This document shows, in pieces, positions 23,151-36,300 of a stretch of 64,000 bases of DNA. Each line of letters begins with the position of its first letter. Position 1 is the stretch's first letter. The stretch is from contig NC_039363.1 of NCBI RefSeq assembly GCF_003573695.1, forward strand, positions 153,724,406 through 153,788,405, read 5' to 3'. Source of the stretch: Papaver somniferum. Taxonomy: Eukaryota; Streptophyta; Magnoliopsida; Ranunculales; Papaveraceae. The position numbers and the translations under genes were made by a program. The notes under the pieces are model-generated. The model was not told the origin of the DNA. It was given only the letters and a program-made list of their open reading frames with translations, and made no database searches.

Positions 23151-25460
23151 TGATAATCACGTATGTGCTACATGTTATACCCATATTTATATTAAGTAGG
23201 ACTTAATATTTTGACTAATAACATTATTTTAGTGCTTTTGTAGAAAGTGCGAGCGAATCTGATCACCCGAAAAAAAACAATACAAATATAAGCTAAACCC
23301 ATTTGTGACAAAATGAAACTAATGTTGCAGCTCTTGGCATACAAACTGGAACCTCAATTAAGCATGTGTGCCATCTGCTTTCTTTGGTGGCACCAACACT
23401 AGCCATTCTCGGCTAAAGAGTTTACAGGGAAATGATTATTCCTTTGTTAATCCAATCACCTGAGCAGCACTAGCAGGAAGGAGGACGTGGCTCCCCAGGT
23501 TGTGCGTGGAATGTTAAAAGAAGTTATTTCTCTTATTCAAGCAAAATGTTGAGACGTGGTGCTGTGATATCAAAAGTGATGTTGAGATAAATGAAAAGCC
23601 AATGTGGAGGTGACCTCTTCTTAACGCATTTTCTGTCTCTTCCAAGAAGCTGCTGGTGTTCTTAGCTAAAGAGAATGGTTCCGAGCAGAAGAAAGATGGG
23701 TATGTTGGCTGGATTAATTGTGACTGATGGTTCTAAGCGAAAATGCAACGAGAAAGCAACAAGATATAAAGAGTTTACTGCCGGTGTTGCTGTCGGCAGT
23801 TAAGTGGTGCTGTTCACGGAAGATTAAGGAAGTGATTATGACGGCAGAAGATACGAACTGAACTACATAGAGGGAAGTAATGAAGACATTCGTCTATTTT
23901 CATCCTGCAAGGTCGTGTTCTTCATCATCTCTTGGCAGAGGGAGTTCGAATACTTCTTCCGAAATCAGAAGCACCAGTTCTTGATGCAGTCAGTGGTGGT
24001 GATAATTAGTGATGATGGACGAAGACAGTTGGTGGAGTTAGGATCTGTGTGCTTGGCTAATGGTTGTTATAGAGCTTTAGGGAGTACCGGAATTGTTGTT
24101 GTTCAGCTGTTCCCGTCAGTTCCAAAGATATTGAGTTCGTTTGTGATACTTTAAATAATGATTATGAGTCTCGCTGCTGGGATTGATATTAAAGATGAGG
24201 TGTTGTGTTTGCGATAATTGGCAGAGATGTTAAAATGTATTGTTGATATTAAAGATTGGAGCAAAGTAGTTTTCTTTTAGTGGAAGTGTTTCCCGGATGA
24301 AAAGATGTACGAGAATGGAAATTGCACCTCGTGGTCAGTCTGGGGGAAGATGGAGTTTAGATTCCGTGTGTTTGACTGATTATATTGGTCCGAGTGGAGT
24401 CAGTTCTTGGGAGCCCTTGCCGGTGTTGTAGAACAAGTAGTGACGAAATTTGCAAGACAGGAGTCCAATGGTCACTTAATTTAGTGGGCTTTCAGTTCAG
24501 TCCAAGAAGGAGGAGTCCAATGGTCATTCAGATTGGAATAAAATGAAGACTTAGGTCGACAAGAAAGGGAGGCCAGTTTTGGGGAGTTCTTCTCTATTAG
24601 TGACAGATAGAGAGGGAGAAAAGGCTGGCGGCTGGAGGCGAGCAGAAGAGCAAGGAATGACGACTTTGGTTTGGTTGTTTTTCTTTTGTTATCATTTTTG
24701 ATGGGTTTTAAGAAACTCATAATCATGTTTTGCTAGATTATTTTTGTAATTAGGGTTTTTGTGGTTGAAACTACATGGGTATTAGACTGTTTTTGGTTGA
24801 TTGGATTATATAGCAATAGACCATTTTGATTTGAATAAATAATTTCATGATTTTATATATTGATTTAATGATAATATGAGTTGTTGCTTCACCGGTTTTG
24901 TATAACCTTTGTGCATAATAGTTAGGATCGAAAATATATTTGTCTACTTATTTGATATTCCATGTTTGGGTTAAATCCTTTGATGGGGTATGCTTAGAAT
25001 ATCCAGGTATTATTTGAGAACCTGTATTTAGTTTCGTATGAATTTCTCGCTAATGCAATTCGATGGTGCATGCTTTGGTTTACTCTTTTGATGTGCCATG
25101 CTTAGGGCGTCCCAGTGATATTTGCGACTCTAATATATATAATAAGTGATGTCAGTAGAACGAACAATAAATAATTCATGCATTATGTTTCATTTCAGTA
25201 TTTGAATAGAAATAGTGGTGGATACATTAAACTCTGGTTACCAACTCTCCCATTTGATTCGTTTTGTTACTTTAGTTTATTTTTCTCATTGTCTTTATTC
25301 TTTCAAAAATCCGAAAACATCTTTATTTGTTAGTCCATTAGAGATATTGATTACGTATTTCCACTGCTCCTCGTGGGAACGACATGTACTTGCCTCTGTC
25401 TACATTGTAGACACCGTGCGATTGCGGTTTATTATATATAGGCATCTCCGGATCCCATCA
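23151..25460 (+). repeat. 3' LTR of the non-autonomous element
   Basis: This 2310-bp LTR pairs with 18799-21123. It ends CCCATCA and is followed by the target duplication GTTAT at 25461-25465. Confidence 0.93.
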
Positions 25461-25465
25461 GTTAT

Positions 25466-27659
25466 CCACAAAGAGAAAGGTACCGGCTAAACGGTTTTAT
25501 AACTTTTTGTTATAAAAGCCAAGAGCACTAAAGCACCACATAATGATTATGCATTTTTAGCTTGAAGACGATAGTGAAATTGGTCAACCAGCAACATGGT
25601 ATTATTAAAAGTGGCAACTTAAAATGCAGACGTTACAGGCTCTCCAAGTAACAGAGACTCAAATGATTAAATCTTGAGAATCCTTGTATATATATATATA
25701 TATATATGATTGACACAACATCGTCGATCAAAGTAGAGTTATTATCTCTCAATCAAAATCCAACCCAAACAACAACAAAAACCCAGTAAAACAATTAGCA
25801 TCGGTAAGTTTTTTTATTTTTTATTTTGTAAAACCTAACTAAGTAACATGAAAGAAAGATCCTTACCTAAATCTTAAAATAGTTGATGCATGTAACTTAA
25901 GCCTAAAACTATTATTGTTGTAACAAAATGAAATCACATCTCATCGTACAACCCGTGATTGTCATTAACTTGTTCTTTGATATAGCCGAATAAAAACCCT
26001 AATCATGTTTTCATTAGTAAACCTGTAAGATCTACCATCTGATTCCATCACATCAAACAAAAAATCTAACATAAATTTAATATTCATTCGATAATGGGTT
26101 GTTATAATATTACAAGCAACAAAGATCGAGTTTAAACAGGTAGATTCCTTGTAAAGATTAGAGATAGTAATAAAATAAAAACCCTAATCATGCTTTAACT
26201 AGTAAACCTATAAGAAGTAATTGAATAAAACCCTTAATCATGCTTTAACTAGTAAACCTATAAGATCTAACATCTGATTCCATGAGATCAAACAAAAAAT
26301 CTAACATCAATTTAATATTCATTCGATTATGGGTTGTAGAAATAATACCAACAACAAAGATCAAGTAAGAAGAGGTAGGTTCAAGTAATAGTATTATGAT
26401 TTCATAGAGAGAATAAATCGAGTAATAAAAACTGAAAAAGTAGATCGAACTCATCTTTCTTTTTCTTTTTGGAATTTAACCAAACCATCAGGCGGGAATT
26501 CCTTTTGAAATCACCCCTCCCTGTAAAATTCATTTTCATCACCCGCCAAACAAAAGATTTTTGGTGTTTTCCTTTTTTTATTTCCAAATTTTTGATGTGT
26601 AACCAATATGGTTAGTTTCCTTATTTTATGAGAGCATATATCATAGGTAGTTATGATTAAATTGTTTCCCAAATTTTTTGAAATTTAGTTTTCAATCTCT
26701 AACCAACTCGAGAAGAGGCCATAGAAAAAAATTACTTTGCTATTTCGAATAATATTTTCCTTAATAATTTTAAGCTGGGTTGTCTCCTGCATTATTCTTG
26801 GTTTATGGAGGAAACGTATGAATTATTAGTGGCACCTATGTGGGAAACGTATTATTCTAATCATACAATGATCTACTAAAGATAAAGAAACTAAACCCAT
26901 TCATTTTCATGTTCATCATTTCCAGAAAACATAATAGTTCAACGTGAATCATTCATCACATAAATGTCAACCTATCTATCAGCGTAAAAAGCCTGCATCT
27001 AGTGCAGTACATAAAAAATAAATACAACCACCACTGAAAACAAAATGGTCAGACGAAATGATTTATATTTAAAAATATGTAAACTAAATGTTCACAAATC
27101 AAAAACCCTGTTTAAAAAGCAAAGAACTTGTTGGATGAGTCTGGTTCTTTGTCAGATTAGTCTGGTTCCTCATTCTCATCCAAATCCACGCAAAGATCAT
27201 TATCATTAACATCGTCGTATAGCAGTACTTTATTTCTAATAGCACTTTACTTGTTCAAACTCGTATTTTTGTTAAAAGTATTGGCAAGGAGATAAACAGT
27301 TCAGACCTAAAGTGATAAATTGATTCTTATTGTTTACAAGGGGTAACAACTGTATTTTTCCACATTTCCTCCGTTCTTTCAGCTAATTATATTTATTTTT
27401 CCAAAAGAATGTACACCTCATAAATAAATAAATTTGCAAGAGTATATTGCATTATGTAAAGTCTGTGAACTTGTAAATAATTATCTGATTTATTTCATGA
27501 TTCCATTACCTAAACAATAAAATAATTCATAAACATCACCTTCTTCTAGATTGAAAAAATTAGCAAACGAAACAAGAAATGAAAACAACTTTCAAAGCGT
27601 CCACAAAAAGAAATCGATAAATCAAACCCTATCATCAAAAATAAAATATAAAAAACATA
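25466..27659. other. Non-coding region with a local direct duplication
   Basis: No gene was recognised. A (TA)n tract lies near 25688-25707. A block of about 175 bp at 25992-26130 recurs at 26226-26345 (shared words include TCTAACATC and AATTTAATATTCATTCGAT). A short extra copy of its start lies near 26177. The rest is AT-rich with no domain-bearing frame. Confidence 0.6.
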
Positions 27660-28163
27660 TCAAATGAACCATCCCCATCTTAAAATAATTCTTCTCGCAA
27701 TGCTGAGGTAAACGTGATCACTCCAACCAGCAGTCTTGGGCGCCTTGTCATCCTCAGATTTGTCATTTTCTGCTTCATCAGGCTCCGCATGCTTGTTAAC
27801 TTTTGGATCCTCTGACATATCCGGAACATCGGGATCTTCATCAATAATTTCAATAATAAAAGCAGGAACATCATCATTCACAGTAGGAACATCAGCATAA
27901 GCAGGAACATCAGCATTCTCAACACTACTGTTTACAACGTCCAGAGGAACACCAGGAATAACATCAGCATAAATAGGAACATCATCCTTCTCAACACGAC
28001 TAACAACAGAACTAATTACAGCGTCTAGAGGAACATTAGGAACAGTAGTTACTCCGTCTATAGTAATGATAATCCTCAATTTACGAGGACCAGCCATCAT
28101 TCGAGGACATTTTTGGATCCTCTCTTCAATTTCATCTCTACAGTCCCTCTTAGCAGAACTCAT
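27660..28163 (-). CDS. Small acidic protein with PRKLRI-ITIDGV motif, copy 1
   Basis: The 167-codon frame starts at ATG 28163 (context GAGGAAAATGAG). The N-terminus is basic and carries PRKLRIIITIDGVTTVPNVP at about residues 26-45. The middle holds imperfect repeats built on VPLD-VV-SSV and DVP-YADV. The C-terminal third is Asp/Glu/Lys-rich and then hydrophobic. I do not recognise the family. A second gene at 44954 has the same start and the same core motif, and shared protein sequence in two places argues for a real coding gene. No signal peptide or zinc motif is visible. It lies about 470 bp beyond the 3' end of the first F-box pseudogene. Confidence 0.6.
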   Translation of the reverse strand: MSSAKRDCRDEIEERIQKCPRMMAGPRKLRIIITIDGVTTVPNVPLDAVISSVVSRVEKDDVPIYADVIPGVPLDVVNSSVENADVPAYADVPTVNDDVPAFIIEIIDEDPDVPDMSEDPKVNKHAEPDEAENDKSEDDKAPKTAGWSDHVYLSIARRIILRWGWFI

Positions 28164-28632
28164 TTTCCTCTTAATACTCTATGTTAATTTTTTTCTATGC
28201 TTGGTGTAATTTATATATATTTCTAAGGAAAATCCTAATTTTTTAGGTTTTCCATCATTATCTTAAATCACCTATTCTTTGGTATTTACACCGAATATTG
28301 TAGCAATATAATGAGATATGGAATGAATATTTTCATGTTTATCTAATTTCCTTTTTAATCTAATATACATTACGATCATAACAAACTAAAATAAATCATG
28401 ATCTCATGAGATATGGAATGAATATTTTCATATTTATCTAATTTTCTTTTTAATTTAATATACGATCTCTTAGGCAATACCCAAATAATTTTTCTACTTT
28501 TCAACTAATTACCTATGTCGGTTGGGGTGGCCCGGCCGGCTGGACTATATGTTGATACACGAAATTGAACATTTCAACATTGAAAAAAATCCAAACACCA
28601 AAAAAAAAAAAACACAACTACAAGAAAAAAAG
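28164..28632. other. 3' flank of F-box copy A (duplicated unit)
   Basis: This AT-rich non-coding stretch is similar to 29945-30200 and, more weakly, 41565-41720. Shared words include GAGATATGGAATGAATATTT. Within it the same word occurs twice (about 28313 and 28408). Together with the F-box copies these flanks define a segmental duplication unit. Confidence 0.7.
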
Positions 28633-29801
28633 CTACATAGATAAGCCAAGGAATGTGTTAGTGGCATGGACAGCATGAGTATATGTTTCCGATTGTCCAC
28701 CAAAATTCTTCAACGAGACAGCGCTCCTCATGTGAGGAATAATTGCAACCCTTGTTTCCCACGGTAGTGTCCCCCAAATTTCCGTCCAAGTTCTGGTGAG
28801 TGTATTGTAACGCAATAAACGCTTATTCTGCCAAAATAAGAGGTCCTTATTATTTACAAAGGCTATCGGGTTATAAGTCGTCCATTCATCCTCTTCAAAG
28901 AAAATGCTTATCTTATAATTCCAATTCCATTCCCCGCCAGGTGCCCATGTATGAATATTTTCTTCGGAAATGGGTGCCCAGAAATCTATCTGATGCCGAT
29001 CAATCCCCTCATGGATGTAGTAAAATAAAATGTGAACTCCAAACATGACCATCCCAAGTGATAGGTAAGTATTTATCCAAAATTAACTCCCAGGAATATG
29101 ATGCGGGGGTGGCGGATGTTGATAAAACGTCTCAGTGTCCAAATTGAAATATATTATGCCAATATCCTGCTGACAACAATCCTTCCAAAAATACAACCAT
29201 GTGCATACACACCTGAACTCCGAAAAGTAGAATGAATATCCCCTTCTATGTTCCTCCATCCCCTCTTGTCTCCTAGAGTGTGTATTTGAACTTTACCATC
29301 CATGTGAATTCGAACTACCTTGTACTCATTGGTACGTTGACAGTAGCTGAAACCCCCAATTATGTTGTATCGTGGATACCACGAAAGTACTGGATCCGGT
29401 GCAATTGGGATGCATAGTTGTGGAAGATGGAGGTGCTCACCAGTTTCTGGATTCATAATATACGCAGGATCTTGTATGTCGTGGTGTGAAACATAAAAAC
29501 ATACCATACCATTGCAAGATCCAACTATTGGGTGCAACATAGTCCAATCATCATGGGTTCCATCATTCAGGGCGTCGTGATTGTTGGTTGTTACGATCCG
29601 GCTGAAATATTCCTATCTATAAAAGAGTTGGGTAACTTTATCTTTCCCAATTCTTGGTGTGGCACCAAAAAGGAATCCAATTCTTTTGTCCCAAAGGATA
29701 GTATTCCATTCTTTGCATACACATTTGCTTGCTAAAACGCTTTCTGCAGTTTGGATGCGCTGAAGTATCTCGGTAGTTAATTCCGGCAACATATCCATCA
29801 C
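28633..29801 (-). pseudogene. F-box protein with F-box-associated domain, copy A
   Basis: The minus-strand frame begins MMDMLPELTTEILQRIQT, an F-box that would recruit SKP1 in an SCF ubiquitin ligase. The F-box-associated domain follows, with GSCNGMVCFYVSH, MNPETGEHLHLPQL, GGFSYCQRTNEYKVVRI and DFWAPISEENIHTWAPGG. Compared with copy B, an in-frame stop interrupts after LFYR (near 29613). A frame change lies near 29160 and another stop follows the PPPPHHIPGS segment. The last 139 codons (29052-28633) are open. It probably makes no full-length protein. It reads in the same direction as copies B and C. Confidence 0.8.
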
Positions 29802-29892
29802 TATTATACTGATGAAATATTATCAAAAAAAAATATTTTTACAAGCTTTTAAGATTTTCTTATTGTAGAATGCTACAAGCAGATATGAGTAA

Positions 29893-29920
29893 AGCTTATT
29901 TATATATATAGACATCCAAT
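29893..29920 (-). promoter_or_regulatory. Conserved promoter region of F-box copy A
   Basis: On the minus strand, ATTGGATGTCTATATATATA is followed by AATAAGCTTTACTC about 95 bp before the F-box ATG. Copies B and C keep the same frame around it (GGATGTCTAT then AAGCTTTACTC). The TATA-like run fits a core promoter. Confidence 0.55.
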
Positions 29921-30427
29921 ACACCTGTTGGCTAATTTTTTTAGTCATCTTAAATCACTATTCTTTGGTATTTATACCGAATATTTCAATTTCCATATTA
30001 CTAAAAAAATGAGATATTGTAGCAATATAATGAGATATGGAATGAATATTTTCATGTTTATCTAATTTTCTTTTTAATCTAATATGCATTCCGAACATAA
30101 CAAACTAAAATAAATCATGATCTCTTAGGAAATACCAAAAAAAATTTTTCTACTTTTCGACTAATTACCTAGGTCGGTTGGGGTGGCCCGGACGGCTGGA
30201 CCATAAGTGTAACGCAAAAAAAGAAAAAAAAACAAAAGTTGGCTAATTAAACAATGACCTAAACTAAATTGTACATTTCAACATAGAAAATAATCCAAAA
30301 AAAAAAGAACTACAAGAGAAAAAAAGCTATATAGATAACCCAAGGAATAAATTGTACATAGAAAAAAATCCAAATACCAAAAAAAAAAAAAAAAAAAAAA
30401 AACACAACTACAAGAGAAAAAAAAAAG
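29921..30427. other. 3' flank of F-box copy B (duplicated unit)
   Basis: There is no gene. The segment is similar to 28250-28630: both hold the ATGGAATGAATATTTTCATG word and a GGTCGGTTGGGGTGGCCCGG word (28518 and 30173). A poly-A run lies at 30379-30403. Confidence 0.7.
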
Positions 30428-30973
30428 CTACAAAGATAACTCAAGCAATGTGTTAATGGCATGGACATCATGAGTACATGTTTCCGATTGTCCACCAAAA
30501 TTCTTCAACGAGACAGCGCTCCTCATATGAGGAATAATTGCAACCCTGCTTGTTTCCCACAGTAGTGTCCCCATAAATTTCCATCCAAGTTCTGGTGAGT
30601 GCATTGTAATGCAATAAACGCCATTCTGCCATAATATGAGGTCCTTGTTTTTTCCAAAAACTATCGGGTAATAGGTCGGCCACCCTTCATCCTCATCCTT
30701 TTCCAATAAAATGCTTATATTATGATTCCAATTCCATTCCCCGCCAGGTGCCCATGTATGAATATTTTTTTTTGGAAATGGGTGCCCAGAAATCTATCCG
30801 GGGCTGATTAATCCCATCATCATAGGCCTCATGGATGTAGTAAAATAAAAGGCGAACTCCGAACATAACCATCCCAAGTGATGGGAATTTACTCTCAGGA
30901 ATATGATGCGGGGGTCGCGAATGTTGATGAAATGTCTCAGTGTCCAAATTGAAAGAAACTATGCCACTATCCC
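30428..30973 (-). pseudogene. F-box copy B, 3' part
   Basis: This minus-strand piece encodes the C-terminal half of the F-box-associated domain: VSFNLDTETFHQH, GMVMFGVRLLFYYIHEAY, then IIPHMRSAVSLKNFGG. It has frame changes near a T-run at about 30765 and near 30640-30560. The gene continues at 38278 on the far side of the 7.3-kb retrotransposon that inserted at ATCCC (30969-30973). Confidence 0.8.
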
Positions 30974-33271
30974 TGTAACACCCCGAATTTTGGGCCTGGG
31001 TTCCAAACCCAAATCCAAACCCAAAATCCAAGATGCTACCTTATATAACAGGCCCTGACTTCCACACTTGGCCCAAGTCCAAACAACTAATTCTTTGTCT
31101 AATCTTTATTTATGTTCAATTCAGAAATTCTGTTGCAGCGGACATATAAAAATTCTTTTAAGAAAATCTAACCGTTAGATTGACGTGATTTTTGATTTAC
31201 ATAAACCCTAAAGAAATGTAATGTATCCTAAAAATTAATTTCACCGTTAAAAGTTCCGTATTTAATCCAAAAGAGTTACGTTTTTAAGGAGGAGTCATAA
31301 AATAGAAACAGACACCAGGTAATTCAAGGAATATTTCGGACGTAAATACGAATCCATAAATTATATAATTATAATTCTAATCCTAACTTATAATATTTCC
31401 AATCATAAAATTTCTATAATTTTTAGTTTATCTTAAAGACCTTTTGACCATAGTCAAACGAGTAGTTGACCTGTACTGCAGAAACGTAAAACAGTGATGG
31501 TTCGTTTTACAAAATCATATCAATTCATTCACAACGTCAAATTAGCTTTGACCTACCATGATGAAAAGATAAAAGAACCATCTTCAAGTTTACAGAAGAC
31601 ACGAAAGTCTAAAACATAACGTAGAATATTTTGAAAAATAGATAAAATTCAGTACAGCTGAATCTGACAGAAAACGTCTGAGTTTTGTACAGTGAAAACA
31701 ACTGATAAAAAAATACTTCTGGAACTCAGAAAATTCTAAAATTTTTATACGTGCATATTGAAAGAGTTTTACATATACGACGAAAAAATGAAACAAAAAA
31801 ATATTATCTACTAATTATTATGGACAGTCAAACAGATGTGATCCAGAAATTTCCATTATTCAATCAAATAGAGTAGTCTAAACAAAACATTATTTTCATT
31901 GGTTATACGTTAACCCAATAATATCTAAAGTTTTAATAACCAATAAATAACTAATTAAATCATCTAAAAGAGTTGATGATATTTTATTACAATTCTCAAT
32001 CATAAATCCTATGCAAACTAGTACTAATAACACCAAAACCGATCTCTACGCTTTTCCGCCATTAGCTCCTTGTGGTGCCATAAAATCTGGAATTTTTTGT
32101 CATTAAACGACGTGAGTTGTGACACCCAGTAGGAAAAGAAGCAACAAAACATTTTATCAAACATTTTCAATTCTTTTTAAAACAACTAACATGATTATTA
32201 GCATCACAACCACATGGAACACCACATCCATAAGAACAATCAAATCAATCAATCAAATCCGCTCGCCCCAGGGAGCCCCACGTGGGTTTAGGGAACAAAA
32301 CCATTCCCAAGGATATCTCGTATCCCATCAAAGTTGTTTTTAAGAATCCCAATCTATGGACCGCAGCCCAACATACATAATCATACTCACAACATCGATT
32401 ATCATTCATATATGTATCAAAACTTACAAAATAAAATTAATTAAAAGAAACTTAAATAAAAAGAAGGTTTTTGATTGTGTTGCGCCTACCTCCAATGCTA
32501 GCCAGAAACACAATCACCGATAGATAGTTCACCGCTGCCTCTCTACTTTTTTTTCTTTTCTTTGAGCGGAGAAGATAACTAAAAGATAAAACCCTAAAAA
32601 AAATATAACCCTTAATTATATATTGACCCGGTGGGTTCCCTAGCCACTACATCTAATTCCAAACAGTTTGCTTAAAAATCTTTGACCGAGCTACGGGTAT
32701 CGAATACGAACCCAACCCAAAATTCACTAACTTCCTAAGGTCAGAATCAATCAAGTCAACATCCAATGATAGATTGACATGTAGCTAGATGATTACCACT
32801 AACCAATCACAATGTGAGGTGCAAAATAAAAAAATACCATAAAAAGATTTTCCTAAACAGAACACGTCTCAAAAATCGCAAGGGAATATATGTCAAAGTA
32901 ATTTCATTTTGATTTTCTTTTGTTATTAATTATATTTACACCTATATAATTATTGTCCATTTATGTTGCTACAAGTGTCCACACTAGTGGTACTTCCTAT
33001 CAAACCACTAACTGCCTAAATAAAATAAAAAATAATTAATCTTATAAATATACGTGCACCAAGGTGTTAACTAAATTTGTTATGTACTTACTAGTGGCAC
33101 AACCAAGTCAGGATACGACGCCTAACTCAAAAAAAAAAAACTCAACCAAAAAATTACCAAAATGCCATTTTGTAGAAAATGACTAATTTACCCTTAAGAG
33201 GAAAATGACAAAACTACCCTTATATACTAAATGAAAAAAAAATGCCCTAGAAATTTGGGACGGGCTTTACA
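30974..33271 (-). repeat. 3' LTR of the chromovirus-type element
   Basis: On the minus strand this 2298-bp LTR starts TGTAAAGCCCGTCCC after the purine tract and ends CGGGGTGTTACA at the ATCCC target duplication. No coding potential is convincing. The part at 30974-31175 is shared with the right LTR. Confidence 0.85.
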
Positions 33272-33290
33272 GCTCTATCCCCCTTAAATG
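33272..33290 (-). promoter_or_regulatory. Polypurine tract of the chromovirus-type element
   Basis: On the minus strand, CATTTAAGGGGGATAGAGC ends directly at the TGTAAAG start of the 3' LTR. Confidence 0.8.
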
Positions 33291-33319
33291 AAATTTCGTC
33301 ACGAAATTTAGAGGTTACC

Positions 33320-36300
33320 TTAGAAAAGTTCAGGATATTTGCTCCGCATTTCGGGCTCTAATTCCCATGTCGCTTCCTCAACCTGGCGGCGTTGCCACTG
33401 CACCTTAACCATAGGGATGGTCTTAGTGCGAAGCACATGCTCCTTAAAATCCAAAATTCGAACCGGTCTCTCCACGTACGTAGCATCCTCTTGAATCTCC
33501 AAATCTTCCCAGGCAATAATATGTGAAGGATCAATAACATAAGACGGATCTCTCTCGTATTTCCGCAACATTGACACGTGGAAAGTGTCATGAACGTGCC
33601 CAATTCGCTGAGGTAACTCCAACTGATAAGCAGCTGCACCCACACGTCGAATAATTTGAAAAGGTCCAATGTAACGTGGTGATAACTTTCCTTTCTTGCC
33701 AAAACGCTTAATACCTCTCTTCGGGCTCACTTTGAGCAACACCAAGTCACCCTCGGTAAACTCTAGAGGTCGACGTCTCTTGTCTGCATAACTCTTCTGA
33801 CGACTCTGAGCTGTCATTAGCCTCCGTCGGATTAACTGAACCTTCTCAGTCGTCTCTCGTACCAAATCCGGTCCGAAAATGTTACGTTCGCCGATCTCGG
33901 TCCAACACACTGGTGATCTACAAGGTCGTCCATACAATGCTTCAAAAGGTGCCATACCGATGCTAGCCTGATGACTATTGTTATAAGAAAACTCTACTAA
34001 TGGCAAGTTCTCACTCCAACTTCCCTTGAAATCCAAGGCACAAGCTCTTAACATATCCTCTACAATCTGAATTACCCGTTCAGACTGCCCGTCGGTCTGG
34101 GGATGAAAGGCAGTACTAAGTGAAACACGTGTACCTAACGCCTTCTGTAAACTCTGCCAAAACTGAGAAGTAAAACGAGGATCTCTGTCAGATACAATTG
34201 ACACCGGTGTACCGTGCAACCTTATTATCTCGTGGATATACCTCTGACTTAACGTGGCTAACGTATCAGTCTTCTTGATTGCTAAAAAGTGCGCCGACTT
34301 GGTAAGTCTATCAACAATAACCCATATAGTATCCTTACCATATGCAGTTCTGGGTAATCCCATGATAAAATCCATAGTGATGTGTTCCCATTTCCATTCT
34401 GAGATGGGCAATGGTTGAAGTAACCCTCCTGGTTTCCGATGATCAATCTTCACTTGTTGGCAAGTGAGACATCTCGACACATACAAGGCAACATCTTTCT
34501 TCATACCTTTCCACCAATATTGCCTTTTCATGTCATGGTACATCTTTGATCCTCCCGGATGAACACTAAATTTAGAATTGTGAGCCTGTTCTAGTACCTC
34601 CATCCTCAATTTCATTGGCACACAAAGTTTTCCCATAAAACGAAATACACCATCAGTTTGAGTCCAACCTTCTGGAGTTTCTCCTTTCTCCATTTGAGCA
34701 CGAATCGAAATCATCTCCCTATCAGTCTGTTGAGATTCTACAATCCGTTGTTGTAACTCTGGAACAACTATAGTATTGTAAATCATCTCGTCAGGGCCCA
34801 AGTCACCTTCCTCCATAAGTCTGCACAAATCCCAAGTATGAAGAGTCATACTTGCTACATTGGCCCTCGATTTTTGGCTAAGAGCATCTGCTACCACATT
34901 TGCCTTTCCTGGGTGATAATGGAAAGTATACGTGTAATCCTTAAGAAATTCCACCCAACGCCTCTGTCTCAGGTTCAAATCTCGTTGAGTAAAAATATAC
35001 TGCAAGCTCTTATGGTCACAAAATATGTCTATCTTCTCACCATACAGATAATGTCTCCACAACTTCAGAGCGAACACAATAGCTGCTAACTCGAGGTCAT
35101 GAGTTGTGTAATTCAACTCATGTGTCTTTAGTTGTTTTGAGGCATAAGCTACCACTTTTCCTTCTTGCATAAGAACACATCCTAAACCCTTCAACGATGC
35201 ATCAGAAAATATCACATAACCAATTCCGCTTACCGGTGTTGTCAAAACTGGTGCAGTAGTTAATTTCTCCTTGAGCATGGAGAAAGCCTTCTCACAATCA
35301 TTATTCCACTCGAACTTGGAATCCTTTCGAGTCAACTTCGTCAGTGGTGAAGCAATACTTGAGAAGTCCTGAATGAATCGTCTATAGTAACCCGCTAAGC
35401 TTAGAAAGCTACGAATCTCAAACACGTTCTTTGGCCTTTCCCATTTGGTAACCGCTTCAACCTTAGCTGGGTCCACTTTGATTCCTTCTCCACATACCAC
35501 GTGTCCCAAAAACTGAACTTCAGAAAGCCAGAAGTCGCATTTACTCAACTTAGCGTATAACTGATGAGATCTCAACAACTGCAATGTTAATCTCAAGTGT
35601 TCCTCGTGCTCTTCTCGTGACCGTGAATAGATAAGAATGTCATCTACAAATACCACTACAAATTTATCTAAGTACGGTCGAAAAATTCGATGCATAAGAT
35701 CCATGAATGCCGCTGGAGCATTTGTAAGTCCAAATGGCATCACCACAAACTCGAAATGTCCAAATCGAGTTCGGAAAGCGGTTTTTGGAATATCTTCTTC
35801 CTTGATTCGGAGTTGATGATAAGCTGATCGCATATCAATTTTTGAGAAAAACTGAGAATCCTTCAACTGATCAAACAAATCCTCGATCCTAGGTAAGGGA
35901 TACTTATTTTTCACTGTAACTTCGTTGAGTTTTCTATAATCGATGCACAATCTCAGCGAGTTATCCTTCTTTTTCACAAAAAGGACTGGTGCACCCCAAG
36001 GTGACGTACTACCTCGAATAAAACCCTTAGCTTCCAACTCGAGTAGTTGCTTATCTAGTTCTTTCAACTCCATAGGTGCCATTCGATAAGGAGCCATCGA
36101 AATTGGCGAAGTACTAGGTTGAACTTCAATAGTGAAGTCCATTTCTCTTCTTGGGGGTAAACCTGGTAATTCCTCAGGGAAAACATCTTCAAACTCCTCT
36201 ACCACTGGAATACCCAAAGTAGAGACAGAATCTTGTTGCTCATCTCTTATCATCTCTAAGTGATAAATAAAACCTCTAAAATGAGTCTGTCGGAAATGTC

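Larger units (their letters stand above)
18799..25460 (+). mobile_element. Complete non-autonomous Athila-lineage LTR element
   Basis: The element is 6662 bp with LTRs at 18799-21123 and 23151-25460. Both start TGATAA and end CCCATCA, and the whole is flanked by the 5-bp duplication GTTAT (18794-18798, 25461-25465). A tRNA-Asp primer site follows the 5' LTR and a purine tract precedes the 3' LTR. The internal 2.0 kb has a single broken reading frame and no reverse transcriptase or integrase, so it depended on another element for mobility. The first 131 bp of the LTRs differ at seven positions, so insertion was not very recent. It inserted just 5' of the transposase exons at 17507-18600, probably in an intron. 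Confidence 0.93.

Noticed and set aside
19566..24154. 79-codon ORF present twice (19566-19805 and 23915-24154)
   Set aside because: Its duplication is simply that of the two LTRs; no domain is visible.
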